The notes: generated from the sequence alone by a model not told the origin. A stretch of 64,000 nucleotides of DNA from Pseudomonas sp. QS1027 (GCF_002814235.1 NZ_PHSU01000021.1:62001-126000); one strand, 5' to 3'. Shown: positions 54,901 to 62,626, numbered from the stretch's first letter. Numbers and translations: made by a program.

Positions 54901-55094
54901 GTGTGAACTCGTTCTTCAGGGGGGCCATCCCCGCGAGGAGATTCTGGATGGAGCTTCGCAGGCGGCAGCGCCACAACCGGTAGGGGCCGGACGGCGACAA
55001 GGTAAGCGCTCAGAATAGCGTATTCGTCTTGTACGGGATCGTGAGCCAGTCGCCCAACTACAAGTCTGGCCGGATCGACCGCCAAAGCCATCAT
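54897..55094 (-). CDS. Small protein coupled to the HEPN-like gene
   Basis: A 65-residue frame from ATG at 55094, with AAGGA 9 bases upstream, ends in a TGA that overlaps the HEPN-gene ATG. That coupling is the main evidence it is real. The sequence (MMALAVDPARLVVGRLAHDP, Pro-rich C-terminus) matches nothing I know. An antitoxin or sensor role is possible but unproven. A TTG at 55151 would extend it to 84 residues. Confidence 0.4.
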   Translation of the reverse strand: MMALAVDPARLVVGRLAHDPVQDEYAILSAYLVAVRPLPVVALPPAKLHPESPRGDGPPEERVHT

Positions 55095-55196
55095 AGCGTC
55101 GATTCCTTCATCAGCTATCGCAAAGATGACAGAAGGACCGCTGTACCTCAAAACCAGACGTCAACCGAGGATGGTTTGCAATGACCGGAGCGGGTC

Positions 55197-55226
55197 GACT
55201 TCTGCCTGTCGCGACCGGCAGAAGTC
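55197..55226. repeat. Inverted repeat with module-boundary 18-mer
   Basis: GACTTCTGCC and GGCAGAAGTC are perfect 10-bp arms around TGTCGCGACC. It holds the second copy of the CTGCCYGTCRCGA-type 18-mer (55202-55219) and directly abuts the first MITE-like element. Confidence 0.55.
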
Positions 55227-55412
55227 GGCCGATTCTGTTGAAAAAGTCGACCCGGGCTGGCGGTCCATGCATTGAGCGGTGAAAACGTCATTTTTGCACG
55301 CTGCTACGTGAAATCTGAGTCCTGTACCCTCTGCTCAAAATATGGATTTCAATCTCAGACGCGTACTTTTCTTTCGTGAAAGCCGAGACCGACTTTTTCA
55401 ACAGAATCGGCC
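55227..55412. mobile_element. MITE-like element, copy 1 (186 bp)
   Basis: The ends are inverted copies of GATTCTGTTGAAAAAGTCG, each flanked outside by GGCC. The second copy at 58747-58932 has the same length and matches at most positions, including TGAGCGGTGAAAACG and CAATCTCAGACGCGTACTTT. No coding capacity is present, so a transposase must act in trans. Confidence 0.8.
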
Positions 55413-55697
55413 AGAACCAGTCATTCGGTCTCTGAGAAACTAGGCGCGATTTAAAGTGGTGGCAGGGAAAAGCGAATCCACTACATGATCCAGTGTAATT
55501 CTATTAAAAATTATGTAGTTACAGATTATATGGCTATGCATTTTACCGCCCTGTTTTTCCCAGATTGCCGCTCTGACGCTTAGTAGGATGGCCAATATGG
55601 CCATTTAATGCTACGTATGCTTCTGCCGGATTCGGACACTCGGCGCCCAGATTGCTCTGGGCGCTTGCACCCCAACGCATGACAGGAGTTGCTAGGC

Positions 55698-58595
55698 ATG
55701 AGGGATACCTTTCCAGTAGAACACGGTCTGTCCGCATCTGTGGCCGATGGGTTGGTCTACCGATCCGAGGGGGCGATTTCCCTCACTGATGTTCAGTACC
55801 TCGCGTTGGAGTCTGGCGTGGCGCATGGACAAAGCATGCTGGTGGTTTCCCCTACCTCCACGGGAAAGACTCAAATTGGGCTCTGGGCTATTGCTGAAGG
55901 ACTGCTCGCTGGGAATAAAACAGTTTATTTGGTGACCCATCGCGCACTGGCCAAGCAGAAATTTGAAGACTTCAAAACGTTGTTGTTGGACAGATATTTG
56001 GAGGGCGATGGTGCTTCCATAGTTATTGCCACGGGGGACTATGTCGAAGATGCCACGGGACAGTATTCTGCGGCTCCTCTAAGTGCTCCTCTGGTAATTG
56101 CCACATATGAAAAATATTTAGCGCTACTGTCGGCATCTGGGGTGCCGAAAAGCATGCAAAATACGATTGTCGTGTGCGATGAAATTCAGCTGATGGGAGA
56201 CGAAAACCGCGGGCAAAATGTTGAAGTCCTTTTAACACTTATGCGGAACGCGGGTTGGAAACAGTTTGTAGGATTGTCAGCAGTTTTAAAAAGCAAGGAC
56301 GCCCAGGACTTAGCGAACTGGCTGCGGGTTCAGCTTATTTTCGAGCAAAAGCGCGAGAAACATTTACGGTATGAATGCTGGATTGGCGATCAGATTTATT
56401 CAGTAAGCAGTGCGAAACCTGATGTGATGGAATCGGACAAGCGGCTGCCTGCTGGAGTTAAAGCGGAAACGATTTCAGCTTTAACATATCTGCTTAAGCA
56501 AGATAATCCACCGCTTCCAATCATAGTTTTTTGCATGAAAAAGCAAGATACTTATGATCTTGCTGAGGCTTTTGTAGCTTCGTACCACAAGGGTAAGCAA
56601 GGACAGTTGTCGTTAGAGTTCGATACCTTGCCTGAAACTTCAGCTAACACGATGCTGGCGAAGATACTGGATCTCCGAGTTGCGAGTCATAATGCGGATT
56701 TGACTGACGAAGAGCGAGGAGTAGTGGAGCGTTACTTGTCAGAAAACAAGCTGGATGTTGTATTTGCTACAAGTACTTTAGCAGCAGGTGTGAATTTCCC
56801 TCTAGGGGCAGCAGTATTTGCTAATTGGGAACGTTGGGACGGCCAGCAAAGGCAGTATGTCGCAATAGATAGCGCAGAGTTCCATAACATGTCCGGGCGG
56901 GTCGGGCGTATGGGGTTTGAACATGCAGAAGGGCGTGTAATATATTTTGGTACCGGGCCGCAACGCGCATTAGCTACAAGTTATCTATCAATAGAGCAGC
57001 TTCCTGAAATCAAAGCGCGGATTGTGCCTGCTAGGTTCGGTCAGCTTTCACTGCAACTGATATCTTCAGGGTTGTGCAACAACAGAGCCGAGCTTGAAGA
57101 GCTTGTTTGCACAACGTTCAGTGCGTTAAGGGAAGAAGATAACAACTTAACTGCATTTAAGACGTGGCCGAGTAAAGTCGGTCTTGCTCTGGCCGGGTTG
57201 ATTGATGCTGGCTTCGTCGTTGAAACATCTGGTGGGGACCTAAGCCCTACGCCTGTGGGGCGAGCGGTCGGGTTCAGTGGTTTGCTACCTGAAACTGGGG
57301 TGTTTTTAATCAACTTTCTGTCTAGGAAATCACTTTATTTGGCAGAGCTCATTGGGCATCTTGAATCGACGGATCTCAAGTCCAGGCTAGAGATGCTTAT
57401 CTTTTCCGCATGCTTATCCAGCCCTGAGTTTCGTCCGAGAAATGGAGTTAAACCTACTCGGTTCCTGCCTTATCAGTTGAAAGATCCCATTTATGATGCG
57501 CAGCACCTCGCAGATGACCTAATGGAATCAATTTGGCAAGTTGATCCAGTACCTACTAATGCGGCATGGTTGTGCCAGAAATGGACTAGCGGTGTTGAGA
57601 TTAGGGCAATCGAGCGTGAAGTTAAATCTCTGAGTGCTGGCGCTGTCAAAGAAATGAACAGAAACCTATCCTGGGTCCTACAAGGCTTAGCTGGGATAGC
57701 TATGTCCGCCGCCGATAAGCGCGTGCCGCCAGTTCTTCGTCCGCCACAATTAAGAGCGGATGATACTTTGCTGCGCGCTATATCTAAGCTGACGCGCTAC
57801 ATTCGAAGATTAGCATACAGAGTCCAAGAGGGATTGCCGGACGACATTCTCTGGATGACAGGCGTATCTGCGGCGGGTAGTGCTTTAAAGCTGTATAGGC
57901 ATGAAATGTTGCTCTTGAAGCACCATGGAGTCACAACGCCGCAATTGCTTATGCTTGGCAGTCCTGAGGCGAATTCAGCAAGAGTTTTAGCTTTTGTAAA
58001 ATCTAAGCCTAATGCGCAAGCTAAAGCAAATTGGGTACGAGACGCTTGTCGAGATTGGAAAGTTGGCCAGCGGAAGCGAATGTCTGTGAGGCATCTAAAA
58101 CGAGCTAGCAGATGCGAGAGCAAGGTTCTAATTGAGAACTATTATGAGGCAAAAGGTGATGCATTTGAAGTGGCGTTCGAACAGGTGCTTGTTCAGCTAG
58201 GTGTAGCGTTTGAGAAATTAGATGACAAGACAAAAACTGGAGCGCCCGACTATCTAGTCAAATTCTTCGATTCGCCTTCGGTTGTGGTCGAGCTAAAATC
58301 GAAAGAGGGAGATAAGCTTGTCGATTACAATAAAGCGGTAGAGGTTTTAGCGGCCTCCGAAATTCATAGCTTTAGAGATTGTTTTTGCGTGACTCTTTGC
58401 CATCCCGGAGTAGATCCGAGTGTGCCACAACAAATTGCATCCTGTGGCCGGTTAAGCGTAGTTGAAAGCGGGGATTTGGGTGAGGCTCTATTGCGATTGT
58501 GCGAGGGAAGCCTAACACAACAACAAGTGTGGCAGTGGCTCTGCACTCCTGGGCAAGCCGTCGCAGAAGACCTGCCATTTCGTTTGTATAATTGA
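55698..58595 (+). CDS. DExH helicase fused to PD-(D/E)xK nuclease
   Basis: The 965-residue protein has a Ski2-like superfamily 2 helicase core: Walker A SPTSTGKT with Lys57, DEIQ at Asp161, a SAT-like LSAVL, and motif VI GRVGRMG near residue 400. A helical middle follows. The C-terminus has GAPDYLVKF with Asp851 and VVVELKSKEG with Glu865 and Lys867, a PD-(D/E)xK nuclease site. It should unwind and cut DNA or RNA; anti-phage defence is likely from location. AGGAG at 55684-55688 favours ATG 55698 over the TTG at 55689. GC is lower than in the core genome. It is bracketed by two MITE copies. I cannot match it to a named system such as Hachiman or Zorya with confidence. Confidence 0.85.
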   Translation: MRDTFPVEHGLSASVADGLVYRSEGAISLTDVQYLALESGVAHGQSMLVVSPTSTGKTQIGLWAIAEGLLAGNKTVYLVTHRALAKQKFEDFKTLLLDRYLEGDGASIVIATGDYVEDATGQYSAAPLSAPLVIATYEKYLALLSASGVPKSMQNTIVVCDEIQLMGDENRGQNVEVLLTLMRNAGWKQFVGLSAVLKSKDAQDLANWLRVQLIFEQKREKHLRYECWIGDQIYSVSSAKPDVMESDKRLPAGVKAETISALTYLLKQDNPPLPIIVFCMKKQDTYDLAEAFVASYHKGKQGQLSLEFDTLPETSANTMLAKILDLRVASHNADLTDEERGVVERYLSENKLDVVFATSTLAAGVNFPLGAAVFANWERWDGQQRQYVAIDSAEFHNMSGRVGRMGFEHAEGRVIYFGTGPQRALATSYLSIEQLPEIKARIVPARFGQLSLQLISSGLCNNRAELEELVCTTFSALREEDNNLTAFKTWPSKVGLALAGLIDAGFVVETSGGDLSPTPVGRAVGFSGLLPETGVFLINFLSRKSLYLAELIGHLESTDLKSRLEMLIFSACLSSPEFRPRNGVKPTRFLPYQLKDPIYDAQHLADDLMESIWQVDPVPTNAAWLCQKWTSGVEIRAIEREVKSLSAGAVKEMNRNLSWVLQGLAGIAMSAADKRVPPVLRPPQLRADDTLLRAISKLTRYIRRLAYRVQEGLPDDILWMTGVSAAGSALKLYRHEMLLLKHHGVTTPQLLMLGSPEANSARVLAFVKSKPNAQAKANWVRDACRDWKVGQRKRMSVRHLKRASRCESKVLIENYYEAKGDAFEVAFEQVLVQLGVAFEKLDDKTKTGAPDYLVKFFDSPSVVVELKSKEGDKLVDYNKAVEVLAASEIHSFRDCFCVTLCHPGVDPSVPQQIASCGRLSVVESGDLGEALLRLCEGSLTQQQVWQWLCTPGQAVAEDLPFRLYN

Positions 58596-58622
58596 TTAGT
58601 TTCTAAGAGGAATTTGTGAGAC

Positions 58623-58716
58623 CTATAGCCCTGCTATTTCTAGTAGGGCTGAAGGCTTTATATCTAGTGCTTCGGCGATCTTGATGACGTTCAAAATTGT
58701 GATGAGTCGCCCATGG
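58623..58716 (-). pseudogene. Remnant of an XRE-type regulator C-terminus
   Basis: On the minus strand a frame reading HGRLITILNVIKIAEALDIK and then PSALLEIAGL stops with TAG at 58623-58625. This is the typical last helix and tail of an XRE/Cro-family helix-turn-helix domain. No matching upstream part is found. The second MITE copy begins about 30 bases beyond the visible fragment, so insertion or deletion there removed the DNA-binding half. Confidence 0.6.
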
Positions 58717-58746
58717 TTTCGTGGACATTTCCGACTGACTGCTTAT

Positions 58747-58932
58747 GGCCGATTCTGTTGAAAAAGTCGACCCGGGCTCGCTGACCTTGTATTGAGCGGT
58801 GAAAACGCCATTTTTTCACGTTGCTACGTAAATTCTGAGTCCTGAACCCTCCGCTCAAGACACAGATTTCAATCTCAGACGCGTACTTTTCTGCCGTCGA
58901 AACCGAAGCCGACTTTTTCAACAGAATCGGCC
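58747..58932. mobile_element. MITE-like element, copy 2 (186 bp)
   Basis: Same length, ends and internal blocks as copy 1, in the same orientation. The junctions read TTAT-GGCC at left and GGCC-GATAGCTG at right, so GGCC may be a 4-bp target duplication or part of the terminal repeat. With copy 1 it brackets the helicase-nuclease gene and the XRE remnant. Confidence 0.8.
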
Positions 58933-59088
58933 GATAGCTGCCCGTCGCGAATGGCTGCTACTGGATGATAGCCTGCTGACGGCCGTACTAGACTGGCCAC
59001 CACTGCCCACTAATCATTGCACATGGGCATCTTCTTTCCTGATCCTTGGGTGTGCCTACATCAAAGCCCTTATTCTCCCTTTTGAAGC

Positions 59089-59211
59089 GTTACACCGGTT
59101 GGTCTAGTAACACTCCTCAAGACTGACGCGCCGAGACCGTGTTACTCATGAATTCGTCAACAAATACAGCATGTTAGAAGCTACAGTTACACCAGTAACA
59201 TGAGTAACACC
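59089..59211. repeat. GTTACACC/GTAACA repeat cluster
   Basis: Copies or close variants lie at 59089 (GTTACACC), 59107 (GTAACAC), 59139 (GTGTTAC), 59186 (GTTACACC), 59195 (GTAACA) and 59204 (GTAACACC). The words GTTACAC/GTGTAAC are shared with the cluster after int at the other end. It lies in a gene-free 890-bp stretch. Confidence 0.55.
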
Positions 59212-59316
59212 GCTTTGAGGGCGACATGCATCCCCGCTCCCCTGAAGCATCAATCCCACCAGCGGACGTTAGGAGCAGATTCCAAAGTATGCCGGGCCCC
59301 TGAGGTATTCATTAGG

Positions 59317-59735
59317 ACACGGGGTCGGAAACCCGCGGGACTGTGTTAGCGAGAAGGTGCCCAGCTTAGTGAACAGGTGAACCGGGTGAACACACTGTTC
59401 ACCAGTGCAAACGCACAAGGTCTTGAGAAGTCGCCGGGGACCCTGAGCAAATCTGAAAGACACGGGGCAGATAACCCGCCGGATCTCGTTAGTGGCTGGG
59501 CTCAAAAGTTAGTTGACTGGTTGACCGAGTTGACCGATCCAATCGTTCACAATCCTGAACGAAACCAAAGACCGTTACAGATCCGGTAAGGATGCCTTTT
59601 TCTCTTCAAGGTCCTTTCAATTTCAACGTTGAAATTTCAGTAAGCTGATGCGGCTGCCTCTACCACGATCACGCGGGTTTCCGACCCCGTGCTTAAGGAA
59701 GTCTCCCAGGGTCCCCGGCTCCATTCGGCGGCCCG
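59317..59735. other. Candidate P4-type replication origin
   Basis: GTGAAC occurs at 59369, 59377 and 59386, with inverted GTTCAC at 59397 and 59545, and GTTGAC at 59512, 59520 and 59529, about 9 bases apart. GGTGAACA-type words are the binding sites of the P4 alpha replication protein. Around them CACGGGGTCGGAAACCCGCG lies direct at about 59319 and inverted at about 59673, with a weaker direct copy near 59460; GGGGACCCTG is direct near 59437 and inverted near 59712. The arrangement resembles P4 ori/crr. No gene is seen. Confidence 0.6.
59619..59636. promoter_or_regulatory. 18-bp perfect palindrome
   Basis: AATTTCAACGTTGAAATT is perfectly self-complementary and carries TTTCAA half sites like the tandem repeats before alpA. 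It may be an operator of the element's regulator for the small gene at 59824. Confidence 0.55.
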
Positions 59736-59823
59736 AAGCATATTCGAGCCTGCTGGTATGCTCCCCCCTGGAGCTGGATGTAGATTGCCTACCTAGATCC
59801 GATCACATCGCCGGAGGAAGACC

Positions 59824-60039
59824 ATGGAAGAGAAGGCACTACTCGCCTCCCTACTCAAACGCTTCAATGAGAACCAGTTGGCGCTGGGGGCAGCCATCGA
59901 GGAGCTTTCCAATTGGGTGGAACAACGGGGATCCACTGATGTTGCAAAAAACGTCAGGGCCGCATTAGAGACGCTGGACGACAACATGGGATTCATCACT
60001 CTCGCACTCGCCTCTCTGGCGGCAGAGGGGGGAGCTTGA
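59824..60039 (+). CDS. Small acidic helical protein near the right end
   Basis: A 71-residue protein (MEEKALLASLLKRFNENQLA ... TLDDNMGFITLALASL) with a strong GGAGGAAG site 5 bases upstream. It is mostly helical and acidic, with no domain I recognise. It is the last gene before attR, next to the origin-like region, so a copy-control or regulatory role is possible. Confidence 0.7.
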   Translation: MEEKALLASLLKRFNENQLALGAAIEELSNWVEQRGSTDVAKNVRAALETLDDNMGFITLALASLAAEGGA

Positions 60040-60116
60040 TGGAGCTCACTCCTGCCCAGCAATGCCCTGCACCGGCTCAATTCATTGAGTCTGGTTCAGG
60101 TCAACAGCAGCGCCCT

Positions 60117-60135
60117 TGTATGCCTACGTGTATGC
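60117..60135 (+). repeat. Right copy of 19-bp terminal repeat
   Basis: TGTATGCCTACGTGTATGC differs from the left copy at one position. It lies 64 bases inside attR, in the same orientation as the left copy. Confidence 0.7.
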
Positions 60136-60198
60136 CTAACTGAATAGCAAACAAACAAACCCTTTAAATACAGTACCTTTAGCGACTGGTTCAAATGA

Positions 60199-60216
60199 CT
60201 GTGTACCACCAAGTAC
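60199..60216 (+). repeat. Right attachment site (attR)
   Basis: CTGTGTACCACCAAGTAC equals the tRNA 3' end with one G missing; GGTTCAA upstream is shared too. A terminator with T-run follows at once, as expected of the original sequence behind a tRNA gene. Confidence 0.75.
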
Positions 60217-60220
60217 TAAA

Positions 60221-60251
60221 AACGGCTTACCGAAAGGTAGGCCGTTTTTTT
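60221..60251 (+). terminator. Terminator behind attR, probably the original tRNA-Met terminator
   Basis: AACGGCTTACC, loop GAAA, GGTAGGCCGTT, then five more T residues. Confidence 0.88.
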
Positions 60252-60477
60252 ATGCCTGGAAAAAAGTGGTGGGATTGGCGTTTCAATAACCGCTTTCGTT
60301 GTTTCGATTATTTCCCGAGATCAGCAAGACACCTCCCTTTCCCTTGCCTGAAATTTCCTAGAAGCCTCCACCCTGTTGTACCGACCCATTTCAATAGCTA
60401 GCCTTGAGTCGTCACCGCCAAATCAGTGACCGGGTTTAGCAGCCCAAAGTCGATTGGCGCACATTGGAGATTCTTCA

Positions 60478-60654
60478 TGTTCAAGGTACGTCAACGCCAG
60501 CTCAATCCTCGACTCCGCTGCCGCCACCACCTATGAAAATGCCGACAACCTCACAGGCGCCAACCGTAAGGTGGCAATGGGCATCGTGCATCTGATTGAG
60601 CTTGCACAGAGGCAGGTGGACTCTGTGATTGAAGAAACTGCCGTGTTGGACTGA
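60478..60654 (+). pseudogene. Decayed DUF3077/DUF6124-like gene
   Basis: ATG TTC AAG GTA at 60478 starts like a DUF3077 protein, but the family-like remainder (NASSILDSAAATTYENADNL, then VAMGIVHLIELAQRQVDSVI) is in another frame, so a frameshift or deletion has occurred. Upstream, GGGTTTAGCAGCCC at about 60431 copies the C4-target sequence of the element. It looks like the scar of an older, related element in the same tRNA. Confidence 0.6.
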
Positions 60655-60712
60655 CAAGAGCAGAGCGATGGGAGATGCGGGCTAAATGTCCTGAACCATC
60701 GCTATTAGCAAC

Positions 60713-60749
60713 ACAAAAAGCCCCAGGCACTTTTAATGCTCCGGGGCTT
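60713..60749. terminator. Bidirectional terminator
   Basis: AAGCCCC/GGGGCTT with partly paired inner bases. On the minus strand it is followed by TTTTT and ends the two-gene unit at 60811-61807. Confidence 0.75.
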
Positions 60750-60810
60750 CTTATTTCTCTGCTCGAAACAATTCGGTAGTGGTGAGCAAAATACCTTGGG
60801 CAGATGCTCA

Positions 60811-61332
60811 TCAATCTCCGTTTGGTATCGCTCGACCTCCCCCGACAGCGGCAACCGGATTGGGATGCGGGATGTATTTGGCGTTGAGAAGCGGTGCCGA
60901 CTTCAAGCAGATCCAGCCGCTCTCACCAGCGTCTCCAGCCGCCAGGTATTTGGTATTGATTTTTACCAGAAGCCATCCACCGCGCCGCGCCCATTTGGCC
61001 GAGTTTCGCGCAACAGATGTAAACTCAGGCAGTTTCTCTTGAGGAACCCCGGGTCGCGATCCACCTACCTGGCTAATCACTTGCTCTAGCGTGGGTTTCC
61101 CACAGGCCTCGTTTTCAGGCTCTCCACCAGCGCTGCCGGCATTGATTGCAGTTAAACAGCTCTCCTGCCCTCCACCCCTCACCAACCAAACATCTATATG
61201 TTGATTTTTCGCGATAGCATTTTCAATCAATATGCTCCTGGTCACTATAGCGTCAAGGTAGGTGATACGCCCCTCCTCGTTCAGTATGGCAGGAGCTTTT
61301 GGTGCCTCCTTCTTTTCCTCTTCCCCATCCAT
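60811..61332 (-). CDS. Hypothetical protein, possible toxin-like domain
   Basis: A 173-residue protein from ATG 61332 (MDGEEEKKEAPKAPAIL). The middle has HIDVWLVRGGGQ, later KLPEFTSVARNSAKWARRGG and AAGDAGESGWI. An Arg, a (F)TS and a Glu in this order recall the R-STS-E pattern of ADP-ribosyltransferases, but the match is weak and I do not assign it. It is followed by a terminator. A longer frame to 61536 is open but has no good start. Confidence 0.5.
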   Translation of the reverse strand: MDGEEEKKEAPKAPAILNEEGRITYLDAIVTRSILIENAIAKNQHIDVWLVRGGGQESCLTAINAGSAGGEPENEACGKPTLEQVISQVGGSRPGVPQEKLPEFTSVARNSAKWARRGGWLLVKINTKYLAAGDAGESGWICLKSAPLLNAKYIPHPNPVAAVGGGRAIPNGD

Positions 61333-61456
61333 AATGCCGCCCGACGTCGCCCTATGTAAGAAATGCGAGTATAGATGGCTGTCGTCGTACCGAAACAAGA
61401 CTGATCGAAAATGGATAACGAAAGCCCCGATCCAAGCAAAGCTTGTCGTTCCCGCC

Positions 61457-61807
61457 CTACCCTGCACCGCCCATACACTCGGCGGTACTCGCAAGAGACG
61501 TCCCCGCCTGCTGGACAAGCTTTCGCCATTCCTCACTGGTGATGAGATCCGCGCGCTCCATTTCGTCGGCCCTCTTCAACAGCATGAAATATTTATCCTC
61601 CACACGTGTTTCGTTTACGGCCAGAGTGAATAGCTTGCGCCAGGCTGTCATGGCCAGTCTTCGCTGCGCTTCTCTCATTGCGGCCTCTAATTCGTGGTCT
61701 ATAGAGGTAGAGGTCAAGCCGATGGCAGTGTTCAATGCAACATCACGCCAGGCGACCAATGGTGAAGGTACGCCACGAATGCTAAAAATCAGGCTCGGGC
61801 TCGTCAT
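61457..61807 (-). CDS. Hypothetical protein, 116 aa
   Basis: A mostly helical protein (SIDHELEAAMREAQRRLAMT, DKYFMLLKRADEMERADLIT) with no domain I recognise and no signal peptide. It lies 124 bases upstream of the gene at 61332 on the same strand and probably forms one unit with it. The ATG at 61807 has only a weak AAAGAG site. Confidence 0.5.
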   Translation of the reverse strand: MTSPSLIFSIRGVPSPLVAWRDVALNTAIGLTSTSIDHELEAAMREAQRRLAMTAWRKLFTLAVNETRVEDKYFMLLKRADEMERADLITSEEWRKLVQQAGTSLASTAECMGGAG

Positions 61808-62253
61808 GCACTTATTCTCTTTTAACTATCGACAAAGCCTCCTTATAAGCAATAAAAAGCCCCAAGGCACTCGCCATGTTCCAGGGATTTTTTATTTATA
61901 AAAATACAGGGATGACCGACATAAAAACAACTACAGTTCTAACAGCGGCCACGACTCACCTTCAATAAAGTTAAACGCTCACTGACACAACATGTTGAGT
62001 CTCATACACAGGCCGGTTCTCTTTCACCTCCACGCCAGGATCAAAAGCAAGTTAAACAGTGTACAAAAAACGCCACACAGACCCGACATGACGCAGATAA
62101 ATCAGACAAAGTGGTGGTGTTAACCTCAGGTTGTCTTCGGGACTATCCCGCAGCCGGCCCCTCTGAATGGTCAAATAATTCAGAGACTACAAATGACTAC
62201 CTGCGCCTCTTGTTCCGACTCACGCAGGCTTTCCCAGTATTCCGGAGGTAACG
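61808..62253. other. Non-coding stretch
   Basis: I see no gene here. A poor hairpin (AGCCCC ... GGGATTTTTT) lies around 61860-61893 and a 10-bp palindrome CAACATGTTG near 61988. It should hold promoters for the flanking genes. Confidence 0.5.
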
Positions 62254-62523
62254 ATGTCCATCGGTGCAATCTCAGCTTCGATTTCAACCCCCACCACCGC
62301 CACTACTCAAGCCGCGACTACCGCAGCGAGCCAGTCGGCTACGCAATCCGCGACTGCCAGCACCACCGCTAGCGGCACCACGGCAACCCATAAGCACCAT
62401 CACCGCCACGCCGAACAAAGCAGCAGCACCAGTAGCAACAGCGAGAGCACAACCGCATCGGCCAAGCCTTCTGTAAGCGGCAACGGCCAGAGCATCGGCG
62501 AGACCATCAGCGTCACTGCATAA
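62254..62523 (+). CDS. Small Ser/Thr/Ala-rich protein
   Basis: An 89-residue low-complexity protein: over half Ser, Thr and Ala, with a central basic KHHHRH patch and a C-terminus SIGETISVTA. GGAGG lies 6 bases before the ATG and a perfect terminator follows the stop, so it is a real gene. There is no signal peptide. Similar short disordered proteins occur in Pseudomonas without known function; metal binding through the His patch is a guess. Confidence 0.75.
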   Translation: MSIGAISASISTPTTATTQAATTAASQSATQSATASTTASGTTATHKHHHRHAEQSSSTSSNSESTTASAKPSVSGNGQSIGETISVTA

Positions 62524-62547
62524 GTGCTGTTGAAGTCCGTCAAAACA

Positions 62548-62573
62548 ACAAACCCCGCTTCGGCGGGGTTTGT
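62548..62573. terminator. Perfect TTCG-loop terminator
   Basis: ACAAACCCCGC, loop TTCG, GCGGGGTTTGT. It lies between two convergent small genes and can serve both. Confidence 0.9.
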
Positions 62574-62626
62574 CGTTATACGGTAGGACCTGCGTCATCA
62601 AGCACGTGGCGATGACTCACAGGCGC

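Larger units (their letters stand above)
42774..60216. mobile_element. P4-like integrative genetic element with defence-type cargo
   Basis: The element is bounded by a 19-base sequence at the tRNA-Met 3' end and an 18-base imperfect copy at 60199-60216. It begins with a P4-type integrase and carries AlpA, a C4-like RNA, a DUF927 Toprim primase-helicase and GTGAAC origin-like repeats, all P4-satellite hallmarks. There are no structural genes and no recognised capsid-redirecting or cos functions. The left 9 kb has replication and control genes with high GC. The right 9 kb is patchy and AT-richer, with cargo. The boundary call depends on the att match, which carries a one-base indel. Confidence 0.85.

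Noticed and set aside
59377..59589. A 70-residue frame over the origin-like repeats
   Set aside because: It has no ribosome binding site and is built of the iteron sequence itself.
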